Positions 8,738 to 17,856 of a DNA stretch of 64,000 nucleotides are shown piece by piece (position 1 is the first letter of the stretch; the number at the start of each line of letters is the position of its first letter). Position numbers and translations under genes: made by a program. The DNA is from SZUA-309 sp050185825 (lineage in GTDB: Bacteria; Pseudomonadota; Gammaproteobacteria; Pseudomonadales; Azotimanducaceae), in NCBI GenBank assembly GCA_050185825.1, contig JBFWZA010000009.1, forward strand, positions 219,393 to 283,392, in the 5' to 3' direction. A model generated the notes under the pieces. The model made no database searches, was not told where the DNA came from, and saw only the letters and a program-made list of their open reading frames with translations.

Positions 8738-10801
8738 CTATCTCCTCTCTTTGCTCGCCTCGGAAGGCTCGGTCGGATCCGCCGGTAGGTCTGAAAAGGA
8801 CGGATCCGCTTGAATCAGAACGGTTGGATACCCGAGATCAGCTGCGATCTTCAGATAACGGGACGCCGCATCCGGATCATCTAGGCGCGCGGATGCCACG
8901 GCGGCGATGTAGGCCATCTCGGGGTTCCGCGAGATCGTGTCGTGTCTTTGCTCGAGAATCGCTCGAGCTCTGTCGGATTCACCGAGGGCGGCGAAGATCG
9001 GCGCCTGACCGACTTCGGCGGCAAGGTTTCCCGGATTGATGGCGAGTTCCCGATCGATCTGCTCGAGGGCGCGCTGAAAAGACACGCGGGCTTCATCGGA
9101 TTCGAGCTGAAGCTGCGCATCCCCCAGGCTGCTCCACCAGCGGAAGTCCTCCGGATGGCGTTGCACCGCCTCCCGATACATGGCCACGGCGCCTTCCGGG
9201 TCGCCGGACCAGTAGTAGGCACTGCCGAGATTGCCGAAGGCCGCCGCGCTCGGGTCCACCTGGAGTACCCGGGTCCAGGCGTCGATGGCCCGGTCGAACT
9301 CGCCGACCATCAGATTGGCCACCGCCAGGTTGTTCAGCACGGTGCCGTCCTGGGGGGCCAGCGACAGCGCCCGGTCGAAGCTTTCACGCGCTTCGTCGAG
9401 CAGGCCCGCGCGGAGCTGGAAGATGCCGAGCTCGTTGTAGGGGCGCCAGTAGCCTCGTTGCGTGATGACGGCCTGCCGCAGCAGGCGCTCGGCCGCAGCG
9501 CCGTCGCCGCGGGCATCGGAGATCCGCGCGAGGCCGATGTAGGCCTCGGCCGAGGAGGCGTTCAGCTCCAGCGCTTCGGTGTAGCTCGCCTCGGCCTCCG
9601 CCATCTCGCCGGCGAGCAGGTAGAGGTCACCGAGAGCGAGCCCCGCGTCTGAGGAGCGCTCGGAAGCCTCGAGTGCCTGCGTGCAGTGAGACCTTGCGGT
9701 GTCGAAGTCCTGGCTGTTGCGTGCCGTTTCGAATCTGGAAAGAAACACCCGGCAGAGCCCGGCTTCCGCTTCCGGATAGCCGGGCGCCAGCGCCTGGGCC
9801 TGAAGGAAGTAGTCCTCGGCGCCGTCCACCTGACCCTGCCGCAGCAGGGACTTGCCGCGCAGGTACAGCACGTAGGCTTCGCTGGACGCCTGCGTGGCCG
9901 TGACCGGCTCGCTCGTATCGGGCACGTCGTGCACGCCGATCATGGTCAGCACGTCGTTTGCGATCTCGTGGCGCAGCCGTTCCAGATCGGCGGCGATCCG
10001 CACGTACCGCTTCGAGTCGCTGAGATAGCCGTCCTCTGCAGCGATCAGCTCCAGGGCGATCTCGATCTGGCCGGACACATCCGAGATGGTGCCCGCCAGC
10101 AGCCAGCGCACCCGCAGCCGTTCGCCGATCTCCCAGGGTGCCAGGGTATCCGGCAGTGCCCGGGTGGCGGAGCGTGCGGCCACGGGCTGCTGATCCACTT
10201 GCGCCAGGGTTTCCCGCAGCTCGTCGACGAACACACTGGTGATTTCCGCGAGCCTCGGGTCGGCGAGGGTGTTTTCGAACTGGAGCACCGCAAGGCTGCG
10301 CTCCGGCACGTCGGAGGTCTGCCATCGAGTGCACTGATCGCTGGTCAGGCAGGTCCCGGCAAGGCCCACCGACATGACAAGCCCGGCAACACCCGCGGCA
10401 GTCATCAGCCGGCGGATGCGCCGTCGGGAGAGTTGAGCCCGTATCCCGGCCACCAGCGCCGTTTTGCCGTTTTCCGGATCGTCGTGCAGAGAAACCACCT
10501 GCACGGAGCCGAACTCGGGCGGGATGTGAACGTCTTCGAGGAGCAGCGGGACGAGGATCTTCCGCTCCCGCGCCTGGTTGGCTTCGAGCCGTACCCAGGG
10601 TGAGCGGATGGCAGCCTCGGACCAGGCGACCACCACGCAGCGCGCCCGCTTGAGCTGCCGTTCGATGACGCTCGGCCAGGTTTCGCCGGGTTTGAGCGCC
10701 CGATCCCACCAGACGGACCATCCCTGAGCCTCGAGTGCGGCGACGATTCCGCGAACCCGATCCACGTCCTGACTGGCGTAGCTCAGGAAGATATCCGACA
10801 T
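8738..10801 (-). CDS. TIR domain, TolB-like and TPR membrane protein
   Basis: 687 residues. Residues 1-110 form a TIR domain (MSDIFLSYASQDVDRV, GWSVWWDRALKPGETW). A Glu in SPWVRLEANQARE sits where catalytic TIR domains carry their NAD-cleaving residue. A transmembrane helix follows at about 132-152. Residues 165-285 are TolB-like, as in TIR/TPR and CadC-type signalling proteins (RSLAVLQFENTLADPRLAEI, RVRWLLAGTI). At least seven TPR-like repeats cover about 305-640. The topology would put TIR in the cytosol and TPRs in the periplasm. The ATG at 10801 starts exactly at the TIR fold. The role may be signalling or defence. A lipoprotein gene follows by 3 bp. Confidence 0.82.
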   Translation of the reverse strand: MSDIFLSYASQDVDRVRGIVAALEAQGWSVWWDRALKPGETWPSVIERQLKRARCVVVAWSEAAIRSPWVRLEANQARERKILVPLLLEDVHIPPEFGSVQVVSLHDDPENGKTALVAGIRAQLSRRRIRRLMTAAGVAGLVMSVGLAGTCLTSDQCTRWQTSDVPERSLAVLQFENTLADPRLAEITSVFVDELRETLAQVDQQPVAARSATRALPDTLAPWEIGERLRVRWLLAGTISDVSGQIEIALELIAAEDGYLSDSKRYVRIAADLERLRHEIANDVLTMIGVHDVPDTSEPVTATQASSEAYVLYLRGKSLLRQGQVDGAEDYFLQAQALAPGYPEAEAGLCRVFLSRFETARNSQDFDTARSHCTQALEASERSSDAGLALGDLYLLAGEMAEAEASYTEALELNASSAEAYIGLARISDARGDGAAAERLLRQAVITQRGYWRPYNELGIFQLRAGLLDEARESFDRALSLAPQDGTVLNNLAVANLMVGEFDRAIDAWTRVLQVDPSAAAFGNLGSAYYWSGDPEGAVAMYREAVQRHPEDFRWWSSLGDAQLQLESDEARVSFQRALEQIDRELAINPGNLAAEVGQAPIFAALGESDRARAILEQRHDTISRNPEMAYIAAVASARLDDPDAASRYLKIAADLGYPTVLIQADPSFSDLPADPTEPSEASKERR

Positions 10802-10938
10802 GGGACGACCACCAAATCTGGGGGCGTCGCGATCTTCTAGCACCCGCGGATTGACGGGTCAACAGACGGGCGTTCGCGTCAGGTTGCCAGTCGCTCGCGG
10901 ATGGTCGCAAACTGAACCCGGGAGAGGAGGGAAAGACG

Positions 10939-13371
10939 ATGCTGCTGTCACCTTACCGGGTCCTGGACCTGACCCACACCCACGGCACGCTCTGTGCCCA
11001 GATTCTCGGCGACCTGGGCGCGGACGTGATCCAGGTCGAGCCGCCCGGCGGCGCGCCCGGCCGCCATCTCGGCCCGTTCCTCCGGGGCGCGGTCGATTCC
11101 GAGGCGTCCCTGTACTGGTGGGGCTATGCGCGCGGCAAGCGCAGCATGGAGCTGGATATCGCTGCAGATCCGGAAACATTTCTGCGGCTGGTGGAGCGAA
11201 CCGATTTCCTGATCGACGCCGAGCCGGTGGGCAGCCTGGCGGCCCGGGGCCTCGACTACGCCACGCTGGCCGCCCGCAACCCCGGCCTGATCCAGGTTTC
11301 CCTGACACCGTACGGCGGCACCGGGCCGAAGGCGCAGTGGGCCGCATCGGACATCACCCTGGCCGCCAGCGCCGGCCCCATGGCGCTCACCGGCGACGAG
11401 GATCGGCCGCCATTGCGGGTGAGCGTGCCCCAGGTGTGGCACCACACGGCGGCGGAAGCCGCAGCGGGCGCCATGGTGGCGCTGCACGAGCGGCACCGGT
11501 CCGGTCTGGGGCAGCACGTCGTCGTCAGCGCCCAGCAGGCCATGACCATGGCGACGCAAGGCTACAGCCTCTCGGCGGCGGTGGGTGACGAGATCCTCGG
11601 CCGCATTTCCGGCGGCATCCGGGTGGGCGATCTGCGCATCCAGCTCACCTACCCCGCGAAGGACGGCTTCGTCTCCATCACCCATCTCTTCGGCGCCACG
11701 CTCGGCCCGCCGACGAGACGGCTGATGGAGTACGTCTTCGACGAGGGGTTCTGCGACGCGGCGACGCGGGACAAGGACTGGCTCGCCTACGGGCTGCTGC
11801 TCGCTTCCGGCGAGGAGCCCATCGAGGAGTTCGAGCGGGTGAAGCGCTGCGTGGCGGCCTGCACCGCCGCGAAAACCAAGGCCGAGCTGCTGGACGCCGC
11901 CATGACCCGCCGGCTGCTGCTTGCGCCCATGTCCACCATCGAGGATGTGGTAACAAGCGAGCAGTTCTCTGCCCGCAACTATTTCGATAGGCCTTCCGGC
12001 GAGGGCCCGGCAGCCGAGCTCGCCTATCCGGGACCGTTCGCGAGGTTCAGCGCCACGCCGATGGCGAAGCGTGCGCGGCCGCCGAAGATCGGCGAGCACA
12101 CGCAGGAGATCCTTGCGGAGCTCGACCGGCTGCCGGCGCGCAGCCACGCAGCGGCGGATGCCGATCCCGCGCTGCCGCTTGCCGGGGTGAAGGTGCTCGA
12201 TTTCATGTGGGCGCTTGCCGGCCCCGGCGCCACACGACTGCTGGCGGACTGGGGCGCGACGGTGATCCGCGTGGAGTCCTCCTCCCGACTCTGCGTCGGG
12301 CGAACGATCCGGCCGTTCATCGGCAGGGACGAGTCACCGGAGATGTCGGCCGTCTTCCATACCACCAACGCCGGCAAACGCATGCTGACGCTGAACCTCA
12401 CGAGCCCGGAGGGCCGGGAGGTGGCGCGGGATCTGGTGCGCTGGGCGGACGTGGTCACGGAATCGTTCTCGCCGAAAGCCATGAAGGCGTTCGGGCTCGA
12501 CTACGCGTCGCTCACGGCCATCAAGCCGGACCTCATCATGCTCAGCACGTGCCTCATGGGGCAGACCGGGCCGCTCGCCATGTTCGCCGGCTACGGCAAC
12601 CTGGCCGCGGCCATCGCCGGCTTCTACTCCATCTGCGGCTGGCCGGACCGCGCACCCGCCGGTCCCTTCGGCGCCTACACCGACTACATCGCGCCGCGCT
12701 ACAACGCCATTGCGGTGCTGGCAGCGCTCGACCACAAACGCCGCACGGGCGAAGGCCAGCACATCGATCTCGCCCAGGCCGAAGCGGCCATGCACTTCCT
12801 GACGCCGGCCATTCTCGACTACGCCGCGAACGGCCGTGTGCAGGCCGGGCTCGGCAACCGGGATCTCAACTACGCGCCGCACGGAGCGTATCCTGTTGCC
12901 GGCGAGGACCGTTACATCGCCATCGCCTGCGAGACGGACGCGCAGTGGCAGGCGCTCTCCGCGCTGGTGCCAGGTCTGGAAGCGACGGCGGAGCTCGCCA
13001 GCGTGGCAGGACGCCTTGCCCACCAGGATACGTTGGACACCGCCATTGCCAACTGGACGCGCACGCAGGATGGCCGCGCGCTCGAGCAAACCCTGCAGGC
13101 GGCCGGTGTGCCAGCCGCCGTGGTGCAGAACAGTCCCGAACTCGTCACTGATCCGCAGCTCTCGCACCAGGGTCACTTCATCCGCCTGCCGCATCCGGAG
13201 GGCGGCGAGACGGCGATCGAGGCATCGCGCATCCGCATGTCCCGTTCGGTGCCGGTGGTGGACAGCAGCGCGCCGACGTTCAATCGCGACATGCTCTACG
13301 TGCTGAACGAGGTGCTCGGCTACGACGACGAGAAGCTCGGTGAGCTGCTGGTGAGCGGGGCGCTGGAGTAG
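10939..13371 (+). CDS. Tandem (fused) family III CoA-transferase
   Basis: 810 residues made of two CaiB/BaiF domains, about 1-405 and 415-810. Each half opens with the family start (YRVLDLTHTHGTLCAQIL; GVKVLDFMWALAGPGATRLL) and has GADVIQVEPPGG or GATVIRVESS. In half 2 the nucleophilic Asp is present as D582 (GAYTDYIAP). In half 1 the equivalent position, 18 residues before the conserved Arg, is W167 (PQVWHHTAAE). The natural enzyme is an interlocked dimer, so the fusion may be a one-active-site pseudo-dimer. The start has GGAGAGGAGGG upstream. The gene is monocistronic and divergent from the TIR gene. Confidence 0.88.
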   Translation: MLLSPYRVLDLTHTHGTLCAQILGDLGADVIQVEPPGGAPGRHLGPFLRGAVDSEASLYWWGYARGKRSMELDIAADPETFLRLVERTDFLIDAEPVGSLAARGLDYATLAARNPGLIQVSLTPYGGTGPKAQWAASDITLAASAGPMALTGDEDRPPLRVSVPQVWHHTAAEAAAGAMVALHERHRSGLGQHVVVSAQQAMTMATQGYSLSAAVGDEILGRISGGIRVGDLRIQLTYPAKDGFVSITHLFGATLGPPTRRLMEYVFDEGFCDAATRDKDWLAYGLLLASGEEPIEEFERVKRCVAACTAAKTKAELLDAAMTRRLLLAPMSTIEDVVTSEQFSARNYFDRPSGEGPAAELAYPGPFARFSATPMAKRARPPKIGEHTQEILAELDRLPARSHAAADADPALPLAGVKVLDFMWALAGPGATRLLADWGATVIRVESSSRLCVGRTIRPFIGRDESPEMSAVFHTTNAGKRMLTLNLTSPEGREVARDLVRWADVVTESFSPKAMKAFGLDYASLTAIKPDLIMLSTCLMGQTGPLAMFAGYGNLAAAIAGFYSICGWPDRAPAGPFGAYTDYIAPRYNAIAVLAALDHKRRTGEGQHIDLAQAEAAMHFLTPAILDYAANGRVQAGLGNRDLNYAPHGAYPVAGEDRYIAIACETDAQWQALSALVPGLEATAELASVAGRLAHQDTLDTAIANWTRTQDGRALEQTLQAAGVPAAVVQNSPELVTDPQLSHQGHFIRLPHPEGGETAIEASRIRMSRSVPVVDSSAPTFNRDMLYVLNEVLGYDDEKLGELLVSGALE

Positions 13372-13390
13372 GGCACCCCTCTCGATTCCG

Positions 13391-14682
13391 TCAGGCGGCC
13401 TTGCGTCCCCGCAACCTCACCGGCATGGTCTTGATGCTGTTCAAAAAGTTGGTGCGCATCCGTTTTGCCTCACCCGTCACCTCGATTTCGGGGAAGCGCT
13501 TCAGCAGCTCTTCGAGCAGCACGGTGAGCTGAATCTCCGCGAGCCGCCAGCCGATGCACAGATGCTGGCCGTAGCCGAAGGAGAGATGGCGCGGTCCGCC
13601 GCGGGTGACGTCGAACGTGAACGGATCGGCCCACTTCTCCTCGTCGCGGTTGCCGGACATGTACCAGAGCGCCAGCTTGTCACCTGCTCTGATCGTGGTG
13701 CCGGAGAGCTCGTAGTCCGCCTTCGCCGTGCGCCGCATGTAGATCACGGGATGCACCCAGCGGATGATCTCGTCCACGGCCTCCGGGATCAGCGACGGGT
13801 CGTCCAGCAGCTTCTGCTTCTCGGTCGGGAACTGCGAGAGCGCCAGCGTGCCGCCGGAGATGGAGTTGCGGGTGGTCTCGTTGCCGGCCACCACCAGCAG
13901 CACGAAGGCGGAGAGGTAGTCGGGAATGGTGATGGGCTCGCCCTCGATCTCGCTCGCCACCAGCATGGAGATGAGGTCGTCGCCCGGGTTTTCCTTGCGC
14001 TCCTGATTAGAGCTGCATGGCATACATGGCCAGCTCCATCATGGCTTGCGTGACGTGCTTCGCGGGAGACGTTGATGTCCGGGTCGTCGCCGCCGATGAT
14101 GATGTTCGACCACTGGAAGAGCTTGTGGCGGTTCTCCTGCGGTATGCCGAAGAGCTCGGCCAGCATCTGGATCGGCAGCTCGGCGGCCACACTCGAGACG
14201 AACTCGCACTCGCGCTGATCCTCGAGCCCGTCCAGGATCGCGCAGGCGCGGCTGCGGATGCGCGGGGTGAGCGCGTCGAGCTTCTGCGGCGTGAAGCCGG
14301 GCGCCACCACCCGCCGGTGCTTGGTGTGGTCCGGCGGGTCCATGGTGATCATGCTGCGGCCGCCCTCGAACTGGGAGAACTGGCTCTGCCGCTCGGTGAG
14401 CTGCTCGAGCGTCAGGCCCTGTCTCGCCGCGATCATCTGTGGGCTCGGCAGGGTGATGCCACCGAGCCGCCCGTCGCTCGAGAACACGTCCGGACGCTTG
14501 GAGATGGCCTGGATGTCGTCGTACTTGGTGATGGACCAGAAGCCCGGACCACTCCAGGGCTCCGGGCACCAGGCGACCGGCTCCTCGCGGCGGAAACTGG
14601 AAAAAATCTCGTGGACCCTGGCGTGATCCTGGAAGGTGTCGGCGTAGGACAGGGAAATCCGGTCTTCGGTGCTGACGGGCAT
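13391..14682 (-). pseudogene. Cytochrome P450 disrupted by two frameshifts
   Basis: The P450 sequence is spread over three frames. The N-terminal part (from ATG 14682, behind GAGGAGCTC) reads through about 14058. A short middle segment (KHVTQAMMELAMYAMQL) is in the second frame down to about 14008. The third frame carries the rest to 13391. The core motifs are intact: AGNETT in the I helix, EIIR for ExxR, and FGYGQHLCIG for the haem-Cys loop. The style resembles bacterial CYP124/125/142-like enzymes acting on sterol or branched-chain substrates, but this is weak. Each shift equals one extra base or two missing bases. They could be true mutations or assembly errors. Confidence 0.8.
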
Positions 14683-14803
14683 GGGTTGAGCTCCTCGCCT
14701 GCGGATGGATAAGTGGTTTAACTCTCCGCCCGGATGCCGTCAACACGTTGGCAAAGCGATCGGGTATCTATCTACAATACCGTTGACTAACAGCAGGTCA
14801 GCT

Positions 14804-14998
14804 ATGGCGACCCGGCTACCGACCATCGACAAATCAGAACCCGTGCTGCGAACCGAGGCGGAGCACGAACGTGCTCTGATAGCGGCGTGCAACGCCGCGG
14901 CGATAATTCTCGAGGCCAGGGGCGGAAAGTCAGCGGATCAGCAGGAGCCGCTACCCGCCTCGACCATCGAGTTGCTGAAACGTCTGCCCAGGGTCTGA
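14804..14998 (+). CDS. Small protein upstream of nucleotidyltransferase, possible antitoxin
   Basis: 64 residues from ATG 14804: MATRLPTIDKSEPV followed by an Ala-rich, likely helical stretch and a C-terminal TIELLKRLPRV. No family is recognised. Its stop lies 3 bp before the GTG of the nucleotidyltransferase gene, a typical TA-like coupling with the small gene first. Function as an antitoxin is inferred only from position and size. In-frame ATGs upstream (14705) are less likely because they run through the promoter region. Confidence 0.5.
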   Translation: MATRLPTIDKSEPVLRTEAEHERALIAACNAAAIILEARGGKSADQQEPLPASTIELLKRLPRV

Positions 14999-15001
14999 TG
15001 C

Positions 15002-15568
15002 GTGCTGACAGCGGTCGACATCGCGAGGCGTCTCGCAGATGCGCTGGAAGAGGCTCGTATCGAGTACGCGATCGGCGGCGCCATCGCCCTCGGCTACTAC
15101 GCTAATCCCCGGGCAACCGTCGATGTAGACGTCAACATATTCGTCCCCCCTCGCGACGGTCTGCCTGCCGTCCTGAACGTTCTCGGCAGGATCGGCTTCG
15201 TGGCCGACAATCCTGCCACCGTCGCACAGACCGCGGCTGATGACGGCCAGTTCAGAGGGCGGATTGAAGGCATTCGAGTGGACGTATTCATGCCCGCGAT
15301 CGAGTACTACGCATCGCTCACTGATCGGAAACGCGAGGTCCGTCTGCTTGGAAAACCCATCCATGTGCTGGGACCCGAGGATCTGATCACACTGAAGATG
15401 ATGTTTTTTCGTCGCAAGGATCTGGCCGACGTGGAAGCTGTGCTCAGAGGCGGAGAACCGCTGGATCTGGCACGCGTGAGAAAGACGCTCGTCGAGTTCG
15501 TCGGCGAATCCGATGAGCGCCTTCGCGAGTGGGACGTTCTTGTCCAGGAGACGAACAGGTCGATCTGA
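15002..15568 (+). CDS. Nucleotidyltransferase-fold protein (AbiEii/MNT-like)
   Basis: 188 residues with a minimal nucleotidyltransferase core. YAIGGAIALGYYANPRATVD then VDVNIFV gives the GG...RxTxDxD metal-binding pattern, and a third acid lies in GIRVDVFMP. The KPIHVLGPEDLITLKMMFFR segment is typical of this DUF6036/NTP_transf-like group. Relatives are found as toxins of type IV or VII TA systems, and also as stand-alone proteins of unknown role. The GTG start follows the small upstream gene by 3 bp. A broken Nudix gene follows closely. Confidence 0.7.
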   Translation: MLTAVDIARRLADALEEARIEYAIGGAIALGYYANPRATVDVDVNIFVPPRDGLPAVLNVLGRIGFVADNPATVAQTAADDGQFRGRIEGIRVDVFMPAIEYYASLTDRKREVRLLGKPIHVLGPEDLITLKMMFFRRKDLADVEAVLRGGEPLDLARVRKTLVEFVGESDERLREWDVLVQETNRSI

Positions 15569-15579
15569 CGTTCACAAAC

Positions 15580-15954
15580 GTTGTTGCTGCGGTTGTGCGA
15601 AGAGGAGATCGGTAGCTCCTGTGTCAGCGCCCGCTACATAAACGTCACGGAGGTTTGTGGGAATTCCCTGGTGGGAAAGTGTCCGCCGGTGAAACCTTCG
15701 GCGACGCGGTCAGGCGTGAGCTGCTGGAGGAGCTTAGCGTGCACGCCAGTTCTGTCGGGGCCGAGCTCGCGCAGTTTCACGATGCGGGTTCTGAGTTCGT
15801 GATCCACTTCCTTCCCGCCGAGGTTGAAGGTGACCCCGTCGCGCGGGAACACGAGGCGATTGGCTGGTACCCCATTCAGCAGATACGGCAGCTCGAGCTC
15901 GCGCCTGCCGATAGAGCGTTTGCTCAGGATTCACCTTATCTTGCCGACGGATGA
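15580..15954 (+). pseudogene. Nudix (MutT-like) hydrolase with in-frame stop
   Basis: One frame reads VVAAVVRRGDR, then TAG (15613-15615), then LLCQRPLHKRHGGLWEFPGG and the full Nudix box: GGKVSAGE, then RRELLEELSV. This matches the MutT N-terminus with a single codon turned to stop, where V is usual. The remainder to 15954 is intact (about 99 residues from a TTG at 15655), but that start would drop the first beta strands of the fold. TAG is a normal stop elsewhere in the window, for example at 1174, so recoding is unlikely. The true start is unclear and may overlap the upstream gene. Confidence 0.7.
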
Positions 15955-15987
15955 CAGGTTTTTCGATCTGCGTACCGGCTCTCCCCG

Positions 15988-16884
15988 CTACCGCCGATTC
16001 ACCAGCACCAGCCCTGCCCCCACCAGCGCCAGCGCGCCGAGAAAGCTCGGCGGCAGCGGATCGTCGAAGATCCACCAGCCGAAGAAGATGCCAAAGAGCG
16101 GGGTCAGCAGGCTGAACGACGCCATTTTCCCCACGGGATAGATGGAGAGAATCCAGAACCACACGACGAAGCCGATGGCCACCACCACGATCACCTGAAA
16201 GGCGAAGATGCCGAGCAGTGCGGGCGTCGGCTCGCGCACCGTGTCGCCGAGAATGACAGCGAGTGGAATGAGGATCACCGCGGAGACGGCGAGCTGGTAG
16301 AGCAGGTTCATCTCCGGCGAGGTGTGCTGCAGCTGCGTCGTGCGGGCGAGCAGCGCAATGCCGCCCCAGCAGAAGGCGCCGAGCAGCGCCGCCAGATCGC
16401 CTGTCCAGGATTCGTTCGCCGGATCCCGGTCGCCACCGAGCAGCGCCAGGGCGATGCCGGAAAAGGCCATTGCCAGGCCGATGATCCGCAGGCCGGTGAG
16501 CCGTTCGCCGGGAATCAGGAAGTGGGAGGCCACGGCCAGCCACAGCGGCATGGTGTAGAAGAAGAGCGAAACCCGGGAAACGCTGGTGAGGTCCAGCGCC
16601 AGGAAGAGCAGGCAGAACTCCCCGGAGAAGAGCAGACCGTTGGCGAGCCCGGGCAGCAGCGTGCCGTCGCTGATGGACAGACGCTTCCTTGCCCACAGCG
16701 CGTACAGCAGCACCGGCAGGAAGGCGCAGGCGGAACGGAGCCCCGCCTGAAACACGGGTGAGAATCCGGCATTCACCAGTTTCACCAGCGCCTGGTTGAG
16801 CCCGAGCAGCACGCTGAAGCCCACCAGGATGCCGGCGCCGAAGGCATCCATCTGCTCCCGGCGGACGAGCGTCTGCTCAGCCAC
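15988..16884 (-). CDS. EamA/DMT-family transporter
   Basis: 298 residues with about ten transmembrane helices in two five-helix EamA halves, the architecture of drug/metabolite exporters such as RhaT or YdcZ relatives. The second half ends with the characteristic SLLTPLFGIFFGWWIFDD and a final GALALVGAGLVLVNRR helix. Substrate unknown. The start lies 6 bp downstream of the crotonase stop on the same strand, so the two genes probably form an operon. Confidence 0.85.
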   Translation of the reverse strand: MAEQTLVRREQMDAFGAGILVGFSVLLGLNQALVKLVNAGFSPVFQAGLRSACAFLPVLLYALWARKRLSISDGTLLPGLANGLLFSGEFCLLFLALDLTSVSRVSLFFYTMPLWLAVASHFLIPGERLTGLRIIGLAMAFSGIALALLGGDRDPANESWTGDLAALLGAFCWGGIALLARTTQLQHTSPEMNLLYQLAVSAVILIPLAVILGDTVREPTPALLGIFAFQVIVVVAIGFVVWFWILSIYPVGKMASFSLLTPLFGIFFGWWIFDDPLPPSFLGALALVGAGLVLVNRR

Positions 16885-16890
16885 GTACGG

Positions 16891-17727
16891 CTACTCCTTC
16901 TTGAGCGCCTTGCGGATCGCTTCGTAGACGTCGGCGGGTCGTTTCTCCACAAAAGCACGCACGGCTTCCTTGTGGGCAACGCGCTTCTGGGCGGCGGCGA
17001 AGGCTTCGCGCTCGCTCTGCTTCACGGTGGTGAGGTTCTTCTCGTTCAGGTTCTGCCAGACCAGCCGCTTGATCTCCTTGGTGGTCTGCCAGTGGTTGGC
17101 GGCGTATTGGGTCGCCTTCTCCACGGCCCGCTCCATGAGCTCGTCGTGGGGTACCACCTCGTTCACCAGCCCGATCTCGAACGCCTTGTTCGCGTCGATG
17201 ATCTCGCCGGAAAGCATCAGGTCCATGGCGCGGCTGAAGCCGACGATCTCCGGCAGGAGCATGGTGCTCTGGATCTCGGGAATCACGCCCACGGCGGCGA
17301 ATCGCATGGAGAGGCGCGCCTTCTCCGAGGCGATGCGGTAGTCGGCGCCGAGCGTGATGGTGAGTCCGGCGCCGATAGCGAGCCCGTTGATGGCCATCAC
17401 CGCGGGTTTCGTCCGGGCCCAGAGCTCGGCCATGGATTCGTCGCTGCCGGTGCGGGTGCCGGCGGCCCGGGCGGCCATGGCATCACCTGCCTTGCCTTCC
17501 TCCACCTCTCTGTTCCAGCCCTTCACGTTGGCTCCAGCGCAGAAGGCGCGGCCGGCGCCGGTCATCACGAGAGCGCCGATCTCGTCGTCGGCGTCCATTT
17601 CCAGGATGGCTTCGCGCATCTCGCGACCCTGCACGGGATGCAGGGTGTTGAGCTCCTCCGGCCGGTTCAGGGTGATGATGCCGACGTGGTAGCGGCGCTC
17701 GGTCAGCACGTACTGGTAATCGGTCAT
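16891..17727 (-). CDS. Enoyl-CoA hydratase/isomerase (crotonase) family protein
   Basis: 278 residues of the crotonase fold. CoA and oxyanion-hole segments are visible: AFCAGANVKGW and NGLAIGAGLTITLGADYRIA. One catalytic Glu (E151 in GVIPEIQST) matches Glu164 of rat hydratase. The Glu144 position is T123, so this is probably not a standard hydratase. It may be an isomerase, hydrolase or other crotonase. The ATG has GGGAGGGAGACC upstream. It heads an operon with the EamA transporter and is divergent from the nuclease-helicase gene. Confidence 0.86.
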   Translation of the reverse strand: MTDYQYVLTERRYHVGIITLNRPEELNTLHPVQGREMREAILEMDADDEIGALVMTGAGRAFCAGANVKGWNREVEEGKAGDAMAARAAGTRTGSDESMAELWARTKPAVMAINGLAIGAGLTITLGADYRIASEKARLSMRFAAVGVIPEIQSTMLLPEIVGFSRAMDLMLSGEIIDANKAFEIGLVNEVVPHDELMERAVEKATQYAANHWQTTKEIKRLVWQNLNEKNLTTVKQSEREAFAAAQKRVAHKEAVRAFVEKRPADVYEAIRKALKKE

Positions 17728-17856
17728 GACGGTCTCCCTCCCAAGAGAAGGGGCATGGTAGCGGACGCGGTGCAGGTCAAAAAGACGCGGGCGTCTCGAG
17801 GCGCACAGCCGGCCTGGATGCGCTAACGTGTAGTGCCGAACCGCGACCCTCGACCG

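Noticed and set aside
14764..14783. Weak inverted repeat GGTAT/ATACC before the nucleotidyltransferase pair
   Set aside because: Arms of only 5 bp occur often by chance, and no second copy supports an operator.
15580..15954. Stop codon recoding (TAG as sense) to explain the Nudix gene
   Set aside because: TAG serves as a normal stop in other intact genes here, for example the sigma factor and the tandem CoA-transferase.
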